Assembly: GCA_027600665.1 (NCBI GenBank)
Contig: JADGJL010000203.1
Coordinates: forward strand, 1 to 32,113
Origin: Irineochytrium annulatum
Taxonomy: Eukaryota; Chytridiomycota; Chytridiomycetes; Chytridiales; Chytridiaceae
Direction: 5' to 3'
Length of the DNA stretch: 32,113 nt
Shown here: positions 20,093 to 30,211 of the stretch, piece by piece
How positions within the stretch are numbered: position 1 is the first letter of the stretch
Layout of the letters: each line of letters starts with the position of its first letter
The notes under the pieces: generated by a model
What the model saw: only the letters and a program-made list of their open reading frames with translations
Told to the model about the DNA's origin: nothing
Databases searched by the model: none
Translations under genes and position numbers: made by a program

Positions 20093-21357
20093 TCACACTC
20101 GAGGCGACGACGTCGACGTCCCGTTCACGGCTGCGACAAAGACCTTGTACCGGCCCAACTGCTTATCTAACATCACCATATCCTTCCGCTTAAGTCTCAA
20201 ATCTTCGGAAATAGAGCAGTACTGCAAGCATGCAGCGACGATGATGAGAAGTTTGTACCCAGCCATCGACACCTCCCGCAGCCGCTCATACGTCACGTTC
20301 GGGTCCATCATGATGATCTTCTCCACCCGCTTAACATGCTGGAAGGGGACGTAGTCGACACCCACACGGAGGTTCGTCAACCACGTCTTGAAATCGTACC
20401 GGGTCATGACCTTCTTGATCGTCGCCCAAGACATTGGTTCCTCGGTTTGGGCATCCTGATTAGAATCAACGTCAGTCAACGATACACAGACGCAAGAGTG
20501 GAGAAGGAGATAGGCGAGCGCGACTCGCTCGCTAAATATAAAAAAGGAAAGGGGAGAAAGGTGACGTCCACACTAACGAAAGAGGCGTCGGCAGAGATCC
20601 CCGTTGTAACGTCGGTGTCGACGGAAAGGAAGGAAGGCGACGAGACGGCAAGAGTCGGCGCAGACGTCTGCTTCTTGATCGTGAGAGGAGACCCCTTGAG
20701 GATACATAGGCATTCGCAGACGGTCTTAAGCTCCTCGGGCGGCGTCGCATACCACGTCGCTTCGGTGATCTCGTTCGTGGTGATGTTCCTAAGGAAGTTG
20801 CGGTAGTGTCTCAAATGCGGCCGCTTCTCCTTCTCCGCGTCCCGGTACTGATCCTCCGCGAGATCATGCCGATCGGCGAGGTTTAGGATGAGCAAGTCTA
20901 GACGCGCCGAGAGGGTGAGGTCGGAAAGAGCCTTCATCTTCTTCGAGCCGAGACGAACGGCGAGTAAGTCTGAGGTGGAGACCATCTGAAGGATGATTAG
21001 GAGCAGCTCGTTGGGGAACTGCGGAACGGCCGGACGTGCAGAAGATCGCGGGGCGGCATTCTTCGCGGCGGGTGACAGTGGCGGGTGGGATTGCGTAGTG
21101 AACGGAGGGAGGAGGACGTTGCTGGAGCCGTGTGTGGATGCGTTCATGTTGCTGCATGATACCGAGGACTTAAGCGACTTCGACGTAGCCGCGGCCGCTG
21201 CTGCTGTGACGGACGTGGAGCGACGGCGCAGGGATCTTGAAAGGGCCGCCGATGTGGATGCTGAGGAAGGCCCCGACGCCGATGATGATCCGCCGGACGG
21301 TGGTCCCCCGCCAGATGACGATCCACCAGCATTCACGTTGCGAGAGGGGATGGCCAT
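20093..21357 (-). CDS. F-box protein with conserved C-terminal extension
   Basis: Two exons (intron 20456-20577, 122 bases) give 380 residues from the ATG at 21357. An in-frame ATG at 21489 would add 44 residues. The first 110 residues are low-complexity (glycine/serine runs, a hexa-alanine). The F-box lies at about 112-147 (VPQFPNELLLIILQMV, LLAVRLGSKKM). Downstream come FLRNITTNEITEATWY and CECLCILKG, then after the intron PMSWATIKKVMTRYDFKTWL, VEKIIMMDPNVTYERLREV and AACLQYCSI. I recall this C-terminal arrangement from other fungal F-box proteins, but cannot name the substrate. It is presumably an SCF ubiquitin-ligase adaptor binding Skp1 through the F-box. Confidence 0.85.
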
Positions 21358-21561
21358 TGTCCTTCGATGCGGTGCGGTGCGAGGACGTTGGTCTAAGCTC
21401 CAACACCGTTGCAAAGGCGAATGCAAAACAGGACCGGGGAGATACGACTGGCTTCCACAGACCACCAAACTTTTCTTTACTTCATGCAATGCAATGAATG
21501 TGTATGTATGTGTGCGTATGGAATATCAACAGACGAAGGAGGCGCATGAATCCATGGCAAA

Positions 21562-23534
21562 CTAATCTTCTTCTTCGCGGGGTCGCTTTCGACCTGGACT
21601 CGAGCCGGATTCCCTTTCCCTAGGTGTAATTGTTCAGAACGAAGACCACTTGAAACTTACGCTTCCAAAAACGCGACTTCCAGCCCGTCATCACTTGTCC
21701 TTTCCTCTAAATCCACATTGCCGGCAGCGATGTCCTCAGCGTCATCCTCCATCCCAGTTGCCTCATCGTCGGTAACCCAAAGATTTGCGTCGTCGTCGCT
21801 CTCTCCGCTACTATCTCCACCGCTACCCCATAGAGCGTCGTGGAAGGATTCGGACAATAGTAAATAATCGAACTGCCTTAAGGTTGAGATATCTTCCTCC
21901 ATCGTCTCTTCATGGCGATCATCCTGAAACAGGGAGCGCGGTCTGGGGTTGGAAGAAACTGGCCGCAATGCCGGCGCGTCAACGCAATCGCTCGTTAGCG
22001 GAAACGGCGCGAACAGACGAACGACCTTTTCCACACCCGCCGTAGCAATCAGAGGGAGGTGAGGGTGGAACACGACTATGCAAAAAATGAATGAAGGTAA
22101 ATCAGGAACTGCAGATAAATGAAATATGCACATAAACCTACCCGAGTTAACAATAGACCTATGACCTTGAAGAGCAAATCTTTCCTCCTCGATCATGCAA
22201 GGAACGTAACGCCTCTTTTTCGGCCCAATAACTTCCACGCAGTCGGGTGGCCTACACTCCCCAACTTTCCCGACTTCTTTTCGCCGCTCTAACAGCTCGC
22301 CAACCGGCGGGATCTCCCACACATACGCTCGAAAATCGTCGCTCCCCATCGCAAACAGTGTTGACTTCACTTGGAACTGCGGAACCCTCGACCGCGGGGC
22401 GGTTCCGATGAAACCAAGGACATTATCCCCCTGAGCGAAATGGCCAGACTTCATTGTGCAGCTGCTAGAATACCCGACGCCCCGTGAGGTGTTTTGTCCC
22501 ATGCCGTTGTACCGAAGGCCATCAACCCTTGACCTTAATGTCGCGACCGGAATAGCGTCGTTAACAACATAGATTGTCGGGCGCCACCGTTGGTAGCACG
22601 TCCCAATTAGCTGTCCGTCAGCAGAAAATGTCGCCGAAATTGCGGAAGGTTTCGCAAAACATGTGCCGTTTTGCAACATAGAAGCGTATCGTATAACAGG
22701 AGTTGGCGACGAAATAATGTCCTTTCCAGCCATTCTCAAATCGAACAAAAGCAAATCACCGTTCTCGCTCGCGGTCACAATCAGGTTGGCCATTACAGGA
22801 TTGTATTGCACCGAGTTGAACGAGGAGGAACCTTGGATCTGCGTCGCCACCCGCGAGCGATGCCGTCTGAAGTCGAATATCTTAACGAAACCGTCTTGAC
22901 CGGCCGTGGCGACGACATTATTATTGTCAGGTTGAACTGACACTTTTAGGATCGCGCCGTCGTGCGCCTCATCCACCTCCACGGAAGTTTGGTGTGCCAT
23001 GTCGTGATGGATGAGCTTCCCATCATTCCCGCATGAATACAATGACGACCCTGCGAACTCTATGCTGAAGATATTCGAGTCGTGACCGTAAAACTTTCCA
23101 AATGGAATCCCAGTCGGCGATGGATCCATAACGTTCCAGAGGTGTATTCGGAGATCATCACCACCTGCACAACAAATTTTGGACGTCAAGCATTTGGTGC
23201 CGCAAGGCATGTTTAGCGGAAAGAAATTAACAGTCTTGGGCTCTGATGTATCCTCTCATTCCAATTGGGGACAGGAAGTTTGAAATAAGGAATTACCCGA
23301 GGCAAGGATATCTCCCGACGGGCTAAAATTGATTGCATTGACGCAACTTGAAAGAACGCGTCAGTAAAGCGTTTGACTTAAACGTCGAAAGCGGGGTTAT
23401 GCGGCTCACCCAGTGTGCCCTTTAAGAGATCTTGCAATCAGATCATCTCTTTTCACATTGAGCGAGGCAGCCAGGAGACGCTTGGAGTTGATCGGTGACG
23501 TGATCAGGGCTTCACGATGTGCAGCGAGCATCAT
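21562..23534 (-). CDS. DCAF5-like WD40 protein
   Basis: Five exons (23534-23410, 23346-23297, 23164-22142, 22075-21661, 21619-21562) give 556 residues. WD repeats run through most of the protein: SLKGHTGCVNAINFSPSGD, ASGGDDLRIHLWNV, YGHDSNIFSIEFAGSSLYSC, ATAGQDGFVKIFDF, MGSDDFRAYVWEIP and LQGHRSIVNSVVFHP with ATAGVEKVVRLFAPF. NSxxxF-type loops are replaced by SSCTMKSGHF, which resembles DCAF5. After the propeller the tail is acidic and the last exon adds a basic end (GRKRPREEED) that could be a nuclear localisation signal. DCAF5 homologues are substrate receptors for CUL4-DDB1 ubiquitin ligases. Assignment to DCAF5 rather than another WD40 family rests on these remembered signatures. The start is uncertain: two ATGs adjoin at 23534 and 23531. 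Confidence 0.85.
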
Positions 23535-23604
23535 CAACTCGAACTTCAGTCGGATCTCGAAGTTCGATAATCTGTGCAACCACCCAAGCACCCTCCCAGT
23601 GACC
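23535..23604. promoter_or_regulatory. Shared divergent promoter, DCAF5-like and zinc-module genes
   Basis: Seventy bases separate the two putative start codons. Open frames on both strands extend into this interval, so either gene might start elsewhere, but ATG codons support this layout. Confidence 0.4.
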
Positions 23605-25768
23605 ATGATGGGGAAAGACGAGGGCTGCATCATGGCCGCCAACTGGACCGTGGACGACACCAAACGTCCGGCTGCTATCTCCGACGCCGGTCAGCCCCTG
23701 CACCCTGAGCTCCTTGCGCTCGTCAATGCACCACGGGAGGAAATCGTTCGCAAACTCCTCGAAACCATCTCCGCTTCTCCGGCGCTGGCATGCCTTGTAA
23801 ATGGCCCGCCGTCGTCTGGGATGACGGCCCCGCGGCCGGTCATGAATGAGTTAGCAACCTCCTCCGCTTGTCCGGCCGAGTCGAGCGCCCCGCTCACCTC
23901 CGACGCTGCCGCCATGCTGCTACTTTCGAAGATTGCTGCGGCCATTCCAGCGGCATCCTCGGATGGTGATTCGAAACCGGTCGAACAAGAGGAGAACGCC
24001 GCTATAACGCCGCCTGAGGATGCCCAAAATATTTCGACAAGCGCTGCAACCGATTTGAACGGTAAAGCGATCTGTTTTGCGTCTTCGATACGTCTCTTTC
24101 GTTTAGATCTTAAAAACTCTTCAACCAGGCGATCGCGCTCAGATGGTCGCGAGCCAGAGCCAAATCTCCGAACGTCGCGCGTTGTTTCAGCTGGATATCC
24201 AAGACAACATTCTCATGCGACTAGAGCGAGAGTATGCGGAAGAGAAGAAAGAAGTTGCTAGTTATGAGGCAAATTGTCGGTCAATCGAGGAGGACGAGGC
24301 TCGTCTATGCAAAACGGTTGAAGAGTTAGAGAAGCAGACGCGAGCTAAGCGGGACGCGTGCGAGAAGTTGTCTAGGCAGCGACAGGATCTTGAGACCCTG
24401 ATTAATTATGGATTGAACCGTTTGGACATAAAAAAGATTCAAGTGCGCGAGGCAGAGGCTCGGGTGGCCGAAATTCGAGCCAGCGTTAAGCGAGAAAGGA
24501 TCTCGCGAGGGGTCGAGACCGCGCCGGCTACGGATGGCATTGCTGAAAATCAAAGTCTAAATGGCGACGCGACTCTGGAAATGGAAGTTGATAAGTTTCT
24601 CTTGACGGCCATCAATTCCAGCGTTACGGGACGCGATAGACTGGGCCGTGAGGATTATTTACCTCTCCGTGATAGCCACCATAAAGGGTACGATTTGAAG
24701 GAAACCATCTCATCTCGCCGCGATTCCGAATGGGAACGGGATGACCGCGATCGCTCGAGGCAATATTTCATGCGCGAAAGGGAACGTGAAAGAGAGGGCA
24801 AAGATGCGAAGGATTCACTACCGGAAGGGTCTGCGAGGGTTGTGGTTATGAGCCGTGGTGACGGGTTGCACGGGGTAGAGGATCTGCGCCATATTCTTAA
24901 CGAGCGAAAGCGCTCCCGAGACGACTCTATAGAAGAACTTCCGCTGCTTGCTCGGCGCCGAGGTTCCGAGCCGTCGGTACAAACGATGGGTCTTGCGAAA
25001 GATCCTCTGTGTATCAACTTCAACCGGATGATTTGTCCCGACGAGGGCGTCTGCGGAAAGAAGCACTGCTGCATAATCTGCAATGGGCCGCATAGCATAT
25101 TGGACTGTCTTGAAGGTCGAAGCGTTTGCGTACGGTGGAATATGACGGAGGAGTGCTCGTCCGCCTGTCACCGCGAGCACAGATGCCTTCGATGTATGTC
25201 GAAGAATCACAGACTGATTAACTGCCCAGTCCCCGCCCTTCTCGGAGCCGAATTCTGTTTTGCCTTCAATTCATGCGGTGTCTGCAAGCTCCCTGAGGAC
25301 TGCCCTCGGCAGCATAAGTGCATTCGGTGCCGCGCCTCTCATGCATCAATCCTGTGCCCTGAGAATGTGGAGACGTATTTTAATGAAGCGAGAAAGAAGT
25401 CGGTCAAGGAGAGGCTTGGGTCGAAGTTGGCCGAACTGCAATCACCGCGCGTTATGTCCACATCTAGTTCACTTGTTGACGAAGTCCCCGCCTCTTCAGC
25501 AAGGCCAGTGAGCAGTGGTGCGGGCGGGCGAGAGGCTAAGCGATCTAGAGCGGAGGAGGTTTTGTCGTCCTCGTCTTCTCTGATAATGGCAACACCGTCA
25601 AATTCGGCACCGGTTCTGTCGGCTGGCAGCATGCTTTCCTCGACCGAAAGGGCTCAAGTATGCCGTGATTTTAACAATGGTCGATGCGCTCTGGAACGCT
25701 GCAAGTACAAGCACGTCTGCTTGAAGTGTGGAAGTTTGGAGCACCGCGAGAAGCGCTGTACCCTATAG
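23605..25768 (+). CDS. Uncharacterised protein with four composite CCCH-CCHC zinc modules
   Basis: Two exons (intron 24062-24128) give 698 residues. The first 150 are alanine/serine/proline-rich. Residues about 175-300 form a coiled coil (LMRLEREYAEEKKEVASYEA). A basic, RD/RE-rich stretch follows (MREREREREGK). The C-terminal part carries four copies of one module with spacing C-x(7-8)-C-x(3-5)-C-x3-H-x-C-x2-C-x(3-4)-H-x4-C, at 447-479, 486-518, 529-562 and 664-696; the last ends two residues before the stop. Each fuses a CCCH-like finger (CRDFNNGRC ... CKYKH) directly to a zinc-knuckle-like half (CLKCGSLEHREKRC). Such fingers usually bind single-stranded RNA or DNA. I do not know a named family with this tandem arrangement. 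An RNA-binding role is inferred. No integrase, protease or reverse transcriptase is adjacent. Confidence 0.88.
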
Positions 25769-26288
25769 TCGTGATGTGATTATTTTGTCTGTTTCTGTCG
25801 TCTCCGTTGTTTCGTTAGTTTTTTACCTGTCTGTAATTCTAACCTAGGCTGTATAACTTATTTCGTATTTAAATTCCTCTAAGAGAATGCCGAGGCACCC
25901 ATTATTCAAGAAACAAGAAAAAAAAAGTGGGCCTCGCGAATTGGGTAGAAGGTCGATTAAATTGCCTGCTTTTTTTTTCCTTCCGACCAGCGAGGTAGTG
26001 CCGCCACAGCCGCGCGTCGCGTCCTACCGCTTAGAAAGTTGGATGACCGAGGCGTTGCAAGCAGTCAATGAAGCCAATCTCGTCCGTTGCATAAATCGGG
26101 GAGTAGGACGGACCCGCTTTGAAATGTTGTTCTACTTTCTTTTAATTGTCGTCCGGGTTGCAGCGGCCAAGGCTGATCGTTGTGTCTGCAACCGAACCAT
26201 GTGTGGAATTTCTGAACAAGCATGATCAGTCCAAGCCGCAAGGGAAGTCAAAGTTAGCCGATCGCCATCACCCCGGCCATCCTTGAGC
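25769..26288. other. Intergenic region with a doubtful small ORF
   Basis: This lies between the zinc-module gene and the PTM1-like gene, both on the plus strand. An ATG-initiated frame of 112 codons (25887-26225) crosses A-rich and T-rich tracts and contains one hydrophobic stretch (FEMLFYFLLIVVRVAAA). It lacks family resemblance and may be chance. The promoter of the downstream gene must lie here. Confidence 0.5.
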
Positions 26289-28130
26289 ATGTGGCCGCTC
26301 AAGGCTTTGACTCTCGCTACACTGCTATTAACAGTCAACGCTTACAAGATAACACTGCCTGATGCCGGAAGAAGATCAAGGCACGTCAGTTTGCTTGTCG
26401 CCTTCATCCACTCATTCCTCGGCGCGTAGATGTGCCGGTATGTGGGGAAGCGGCTCTATCCCCGGCCAGACAAAAAATGGTTCTATCAGCATTGTGTTAA
26501 CGGAAGTTCAGGCGCCGGCAGACTTTGCGGTGTTGAGTAGGGTGCCTTATGACGACTGTTTTTTAACCGTGGTAGTTTATAACGTGGAGGACGAGGACCG
26601 TTTTAAAAATAAGACGACCGGTTCTGCAGTTATCTGCGACTCCCTCGCGATCGATTCTGGCGCCTGCTCTATAAATAGCACCAAGGCGTTTATTATTCAG
26701 GACACGACCGCATTTACTTCGCCCACTACAAACGAGTTCCGGCATTACGTGACCGATCAGGCTGATATGCAGAAGATCACGTATACGATCGAAAGGACCG
26801 GCTTGTATTGCGTCCTGATCGAGCCGATACCGTCCACGGCTGAGTTTTCGGCCGAAGTAACGCTGGAAAATCCGTACGGGAAGCTGCCTGGTGCCGATTA
26901 TCCCAAGCTGCCAGTAGGGTCTGCGATATTTCTATGCTGCTAATAGTTGCGAAGTTCTTTGGTTTGCTTTCAATAACCTACCTTTTGCTCGGATTCGCAT
27001 GGTTTATCAAGTCCTGGATGCATTGGAAGGACCTCCTGATGCTGCAGCATTACGTCACAGCAGTTATTTTCTTTCTCATGATTGAGATGGCGTTTAACTA
27101 CGGCTACTTTGAAGACTACAACCGTTGGGGCCGGTCCAACACTAAACTGCTGGTGGTAGTTGTAGTCTTGAACTCGGCAAGGAATTCAATCTCGTTCTTT
27201 ATGCTTTTGATCGTGGCCTTAGGTTACGGCGTTGTAAGGTAGGAAGTTGGTTATTGGATGTAACTTTAATACTGTTAGGCCGACTCTTGGATCTGCTATG
27301 CAAAAGTGCCTTGTTTTGGCGTATACCCATTTTGTTTTCGGCGTCGTTTACGCCGCTGGGTCGATGATTGTATCCGACGTCACCCCGTTCCTGGCTTTGG
27401 TGTTTGCGTTCCCGTTGTCCGCTGCCATGACGGCGTTCTATTTCTTTATCCTCCAGGTTGATTTTTCTGAAGAAGAAACATCAATCTTACGATGCATAGG
27501 GATTAACCGACACGATAAAGACCCTCGAAGCAAAAAGACAAGCCGTGAAATTGGTTATGTACCAGCGTTTATGGCAAACTTTGGTGTTCTCCGTGTTTCT
27601 TCTTCTGGTGTTCTTTGTTATCAACATGGTAGGTTGGCAGGCGAAGCCACTTTATTGATATACAAAACAGTATGTGTTTTCAAAGCGAGAGGATCCGGCA
27701 TGGGTGCCAACGCAGTGGTCATACCGCTGGTTCTTACTGGACGGATGGTTAAAGAGGCCATTTAAATTCACCTAATGATTTTGCCAGGCTGAACATACTT
27801 TATCTTGTCGTTTTCGTGTCGATCGCGTTGTTATGGCGTCCTACTGATAACAACGCGCGGTATGGCCTGGAGCAGCTAGCGACGGAGGACCCAGATGAGG
27901 AGGACGGAGCGTATGAGGATGCGCGGGGAGGTGTACGCGTTGGTATTAAGTTGCGGGCAGTCTCGCGCCACGACGACGATGATGAGGTTGGCGAGTCGAC
28001 GGCGAACGAAGAACCGGCGGACGACATTTTTAGATGGGTGGAAGAGAACGTGGGGGAAGCGGAGAGGGACGTTGGTGATGCGATACTTGCTTCCCCTGAG
28101 GGTGGTGGGAACCTGTTGAAGCTGGGATAG
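26289..28130 (+). CDS. PTM1 / GPR107-type seven-transmembrane protein (Lung_7-TM_R)
   Basis: Seven exons give 528 residues with all phases consistent. Introns are 26381-26429, 26914-26954, 27239-27278, 27457-27499, 27629-27670 and 27748-27787. A signal peptide (MWPLKALTLATLLLTVNA) leads into a lumenal domain (CAGMWG). The family signature follows: NPYGKLPGADYPKLPF, HWKDLLMLQHYVTAVIFF, MIEMAFNYGYFEDYNRWG and LIVALGYGVVRPTLG, then further membrane spans, FLLDGWLNILYLVVFVSIA and the cytosolic motif LLWRPTDNNARYGL. The tail is acidic. Members sit in the Golgi/endosome and act in trafficking. The first intron has a GC donor (AAG|GCACGT) instead of GT; only that choice joins signal peptide and lumenal domain in frame. 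Confidence 0.93.
26381..26429 (+). other. Probable GC-AG intron in the PTM1-like gene
   Basis: The donor reads TCAAG|GCACGT and the acceptor GCGTAG|A. Both GT candidates in this stretch (at 26384 and 26395) are in the wrong phase for this acceptor. Removing these 49 bases gives RRSRCAGMWG, continuous with the family pattern, and makes the whole CDS a multiple of three. Confidence 0.65.
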
Positions 28131-28798
28131 TAAATTTGGTGACATTTCAGCAATGTTTATAGACATGCAGTTGGCTATTACATAATACATGCACATTTTG
28201 ACCGAGTTACGAGCAGAGAATTGCAATTTCGGTGGATGAGAACCTCGCGTAGGACTTTTACTGCACTTGAGTCGTTGGTGTGTGGGGGCGTAAAGCTTTA
28301 GGAAATCTAATGTTCCAATGGTGTGGGCCGATCGCGCTGTAAAGCGGTCACTTTTAGAGATTAACAGAAACGCATTATTTGCGTAAAGCACGGAAGTCTA
28401 AGGGAAACAACGCCGTCAGGATTGTTTGTATTCAGGAAATACGCATATATGATAATAGAGTAAACGCGGTGTCAGTACAGCAGGGATCGGTCCACATAAA
28501 CATATAAAATGACCAGGCAGATAGGCAGGAAGCCCCCACATCAGAAGCTAAGAAGGTATCTACTTAAAGATACATGATGAAATGCACAGCATCAGCGAGT
28601 GTTTAACACATGCGAACGTCCGTGAATGGGAATAAGTAAAGTACTTCAAAGGGAAACGAGTTAAAAAGGAGCGTTAAATAAAGCAAAACAAGAGTGAGCG
28701 CGTCCGAATAGCAAACGGATGTCTAAGCCAAGGATGTTTATGCCCAAGGAATGACGAGTTGACACCAAATTGGGCAAGCATAAGAACGAGCTTGCATG
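28131..28798. other. Convergent intergenic region
   Basis: This lies between the PTM1-like stop (plus) and the stop of the minus-strand orphan. AATAAA occurs at 28677-28682. The minus frame 27876-28391 runs partly through the PTM1-like last exon and has no family character. No gene or RNA was recognised. Confidence 0.55.
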
Positions 28799-29370
28799 TC
28801 ACACCCGGGTACCCAGGGCCACCATCTCCCTCTCCTTCAGCGCCTTCTTGGCCTTCGCCTGCTGCTTGATCAGATCCATACTGTTGAGCAACTGCTCAAA
28901 CAATGCCGCCTTGAAGACAGTTTCGCACGGATGTTGCGCGCTGTTTGCTTGACTAGCCCACTTATCCGTATGTAGGCGGGTCTGCGAACTGAAAACTGGT
29001 GGCGCCGGCGGACTGCTTGTGACCTCAAACGGGCCATGGCTTGATGGCGGGCCAAGGCAAGGTGTGGGACGGCCTTCAAAGCAAGGGGCCTTGAAGGAGG
29101 AGTAGGCAGGAGCGGGGGTGCAAACGCACCATCGTCAGGGACACAGATGTCATTGGTCTGACCGTGGAGGAGGAGGAAGAGGATAAATAGACATTAATCA
29201 GCGTTGTGCCCGTGAGAATCATTATGCCTGCCATTGCATCTCCGGTAATGCAGGGTGCATACATGTTCCATTGACACATCCCCGGCTTCGTCTTCAGTGA
29301 CTCTGCACCGCTTCCGTGACCTGCCGCCCTCTTCGTCTTCTCGCGTCCTCCCTTTCCCAACGGAGGCCAT
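28799..29370 (-). CDS. Orphan 143-residue protein, three exons
   Basis: I do not recognise it. Exons 29370-29263, 29157-29024 and 28988-28799 join in frame (introns of 105 and 35 bases). The ATG opens MASVGKGRTREDEEGG. A basic cluster SRKRCRVTEDE could be a nuclear localisation signal. A proline-rich middle (APPLLPTPPSRP) follows, and the C-terminal 50 residues look helical: TVFKAALFEQLLNSMDLIKQ, then KAKKALKEREM. The codons look coding in the last exon; the second junction is the least certain because a 35-base intron is very short. It may be a small nuclear adaptor, but nothing proves this. Confidence 0.55.
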
Positions 29371-29708
29371 CAACGACTGTCACCTCCTCAATGCTGGTGT
29401 CCATGTAGTCGGTGCTGTCGTAGCCAGCTGCGACGTCAGCGTTGTGGGTAACGGCTCCGGTCATCATGATGTTGGATGATGTTCAACTGCAAGTCGAGAG
29501 TGATGGTGACAAAATCGGACGCAGAAGTTCAGAAGTTCAACAGATTTTAAACTGGTGATGTCATCGAACCTTTATGATCATCCCTAAAAAATTGCACCAA
29601 TATCGCTTTGATTACCAATAATTACACACTTCCTCCATGACCAAGCCGTTTTCCGCAACAAAACAACAAGACCAAAAATAAAAGCAAAGAAATGATTCAT
29701 CCTACCAC
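29371..29708. other. Spacer between orphan gene and YTH gene
   Basis: This 338-base stretch, partly A/T-rich (29580-29700), separates two minus-strand genes and should hold the promoter of the orphan and the 3' UTR of the YTH gene. An upstream minus-strand frame beginning MMTGAVTHNADVAAGYD (near 29470) resembles coding sequence but could not be joined in phase to the orphan gene. Confidence 0.45.
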
Positions 29709-30179
29709 CTATCCAAATCGCTCGTCATGACGGAGGAAGGTGGTCCGGCCGTCTATCAGACTGAAGAGATACCTGCTTGCCGCGATAACCTCCACTGCCT
29801 TTTCCCCTGCGCGGGTTGGCACGCAGTCCGCATCCATCAGGGTAATTACCGCTTGGCCACTTCTAAAGCCAGCGCACCAATAAGTTTGTGAGAAAGAAGA
29901 ATGGGCGCACTTGTCATTATGTCCAGACAAGAGCTTGTTCATCACTTCCTTAACGTAAATCCACCGCAAGTTAAAATGGCCCACAAGGCCGCTTTCCTTT
30001 GTCAGCTCAAAGCAACGCAATGCCTCAAATGACCACACCAACACGAGATCAGCCACCCCGTAGAAATCCTTGGATTTCTTGACAGAAACCAACAAAATGA
30101 CTGGTCCAAGCTTGAAGGCTTTGTCTGAGACAGTGTCCCTTTTTTCAGTAGAGGTCCATGCCCTCTCCCAAATTGAGTA
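29709..30179 (-). CDS. YTH-domain protein, 3' exons (5' part unresolved)
   Basis: Two exons (30179-29911 and 29862-29709, intron 48 bases) give 140 residues to the stop in consistent phase. They match a YTH domain, the reader of N6-methyladenosine in RNA: SIWERAWTSTEKRD with the first cage tryptophan (WTST), VILLVSVKKSKDFYGVADL, GHFNLRWIYVKEVMNKLL, and AVITLMDADCVPTRAGEKAV in place of the usual PVTxSRDxxEV. The second-cage segment, normally containing W-x4-W before F-x-V-x-W, is divergent. 42 bases there (starting at GTGTGG) could instead be an in-frame intron. Upstream, candidate exons at about 30222-30311 and 30417-30468 join in phase (MSGTDQGESAPSKSRKRW), but I could not follow the gene further. 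A T16 tract lies in the intron before this exon. The start is not identified. Confidence 0.7.
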   Translation of the reverse strand, partial: YSIWERAWTSTEKRDTVSDKAFKLGPVILLVSVKKSKDFYGVADLVLVWSFEALRCFELTKESGLVGHFNLRWIYVKEVMNKLLSGHNDKCAHSSFSQTYWCAGFRSGQAVITLMDADCVPTRAGEKAVEVIAASRYLFSLIDGRTTFLRHDERFG

Positions 30180-30194
30180 CTAAGACAGGGATAA

Positions 30195-30210
30195 TTTTTT
30201 TTTTTTTTTT
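30195..30210 (+). repeat. T16 homopolymer tract
   Basis: Sixteen consecutive T on the plus strand (A on the YTH coding strand) lie inside the intron ending at 30180. It is a likely hypervariable tract and sequencing-error hotspot. Confidence 0.85.
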
Positions 30211-30211
30211 G

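Noticed and set aside
20993..21565. 190-codon plus-strand open frame
   Set aside because: It is antisense to the low-complexity N-terminus of the F-box gene.
24000..25768. Retrotransposon Gag gene
   Set aside because: The zinc modules resemble nucleocapsid knuckles, but there is no protease, reverse transcriptase, integrase or LTR nearby and the gene has an intron.
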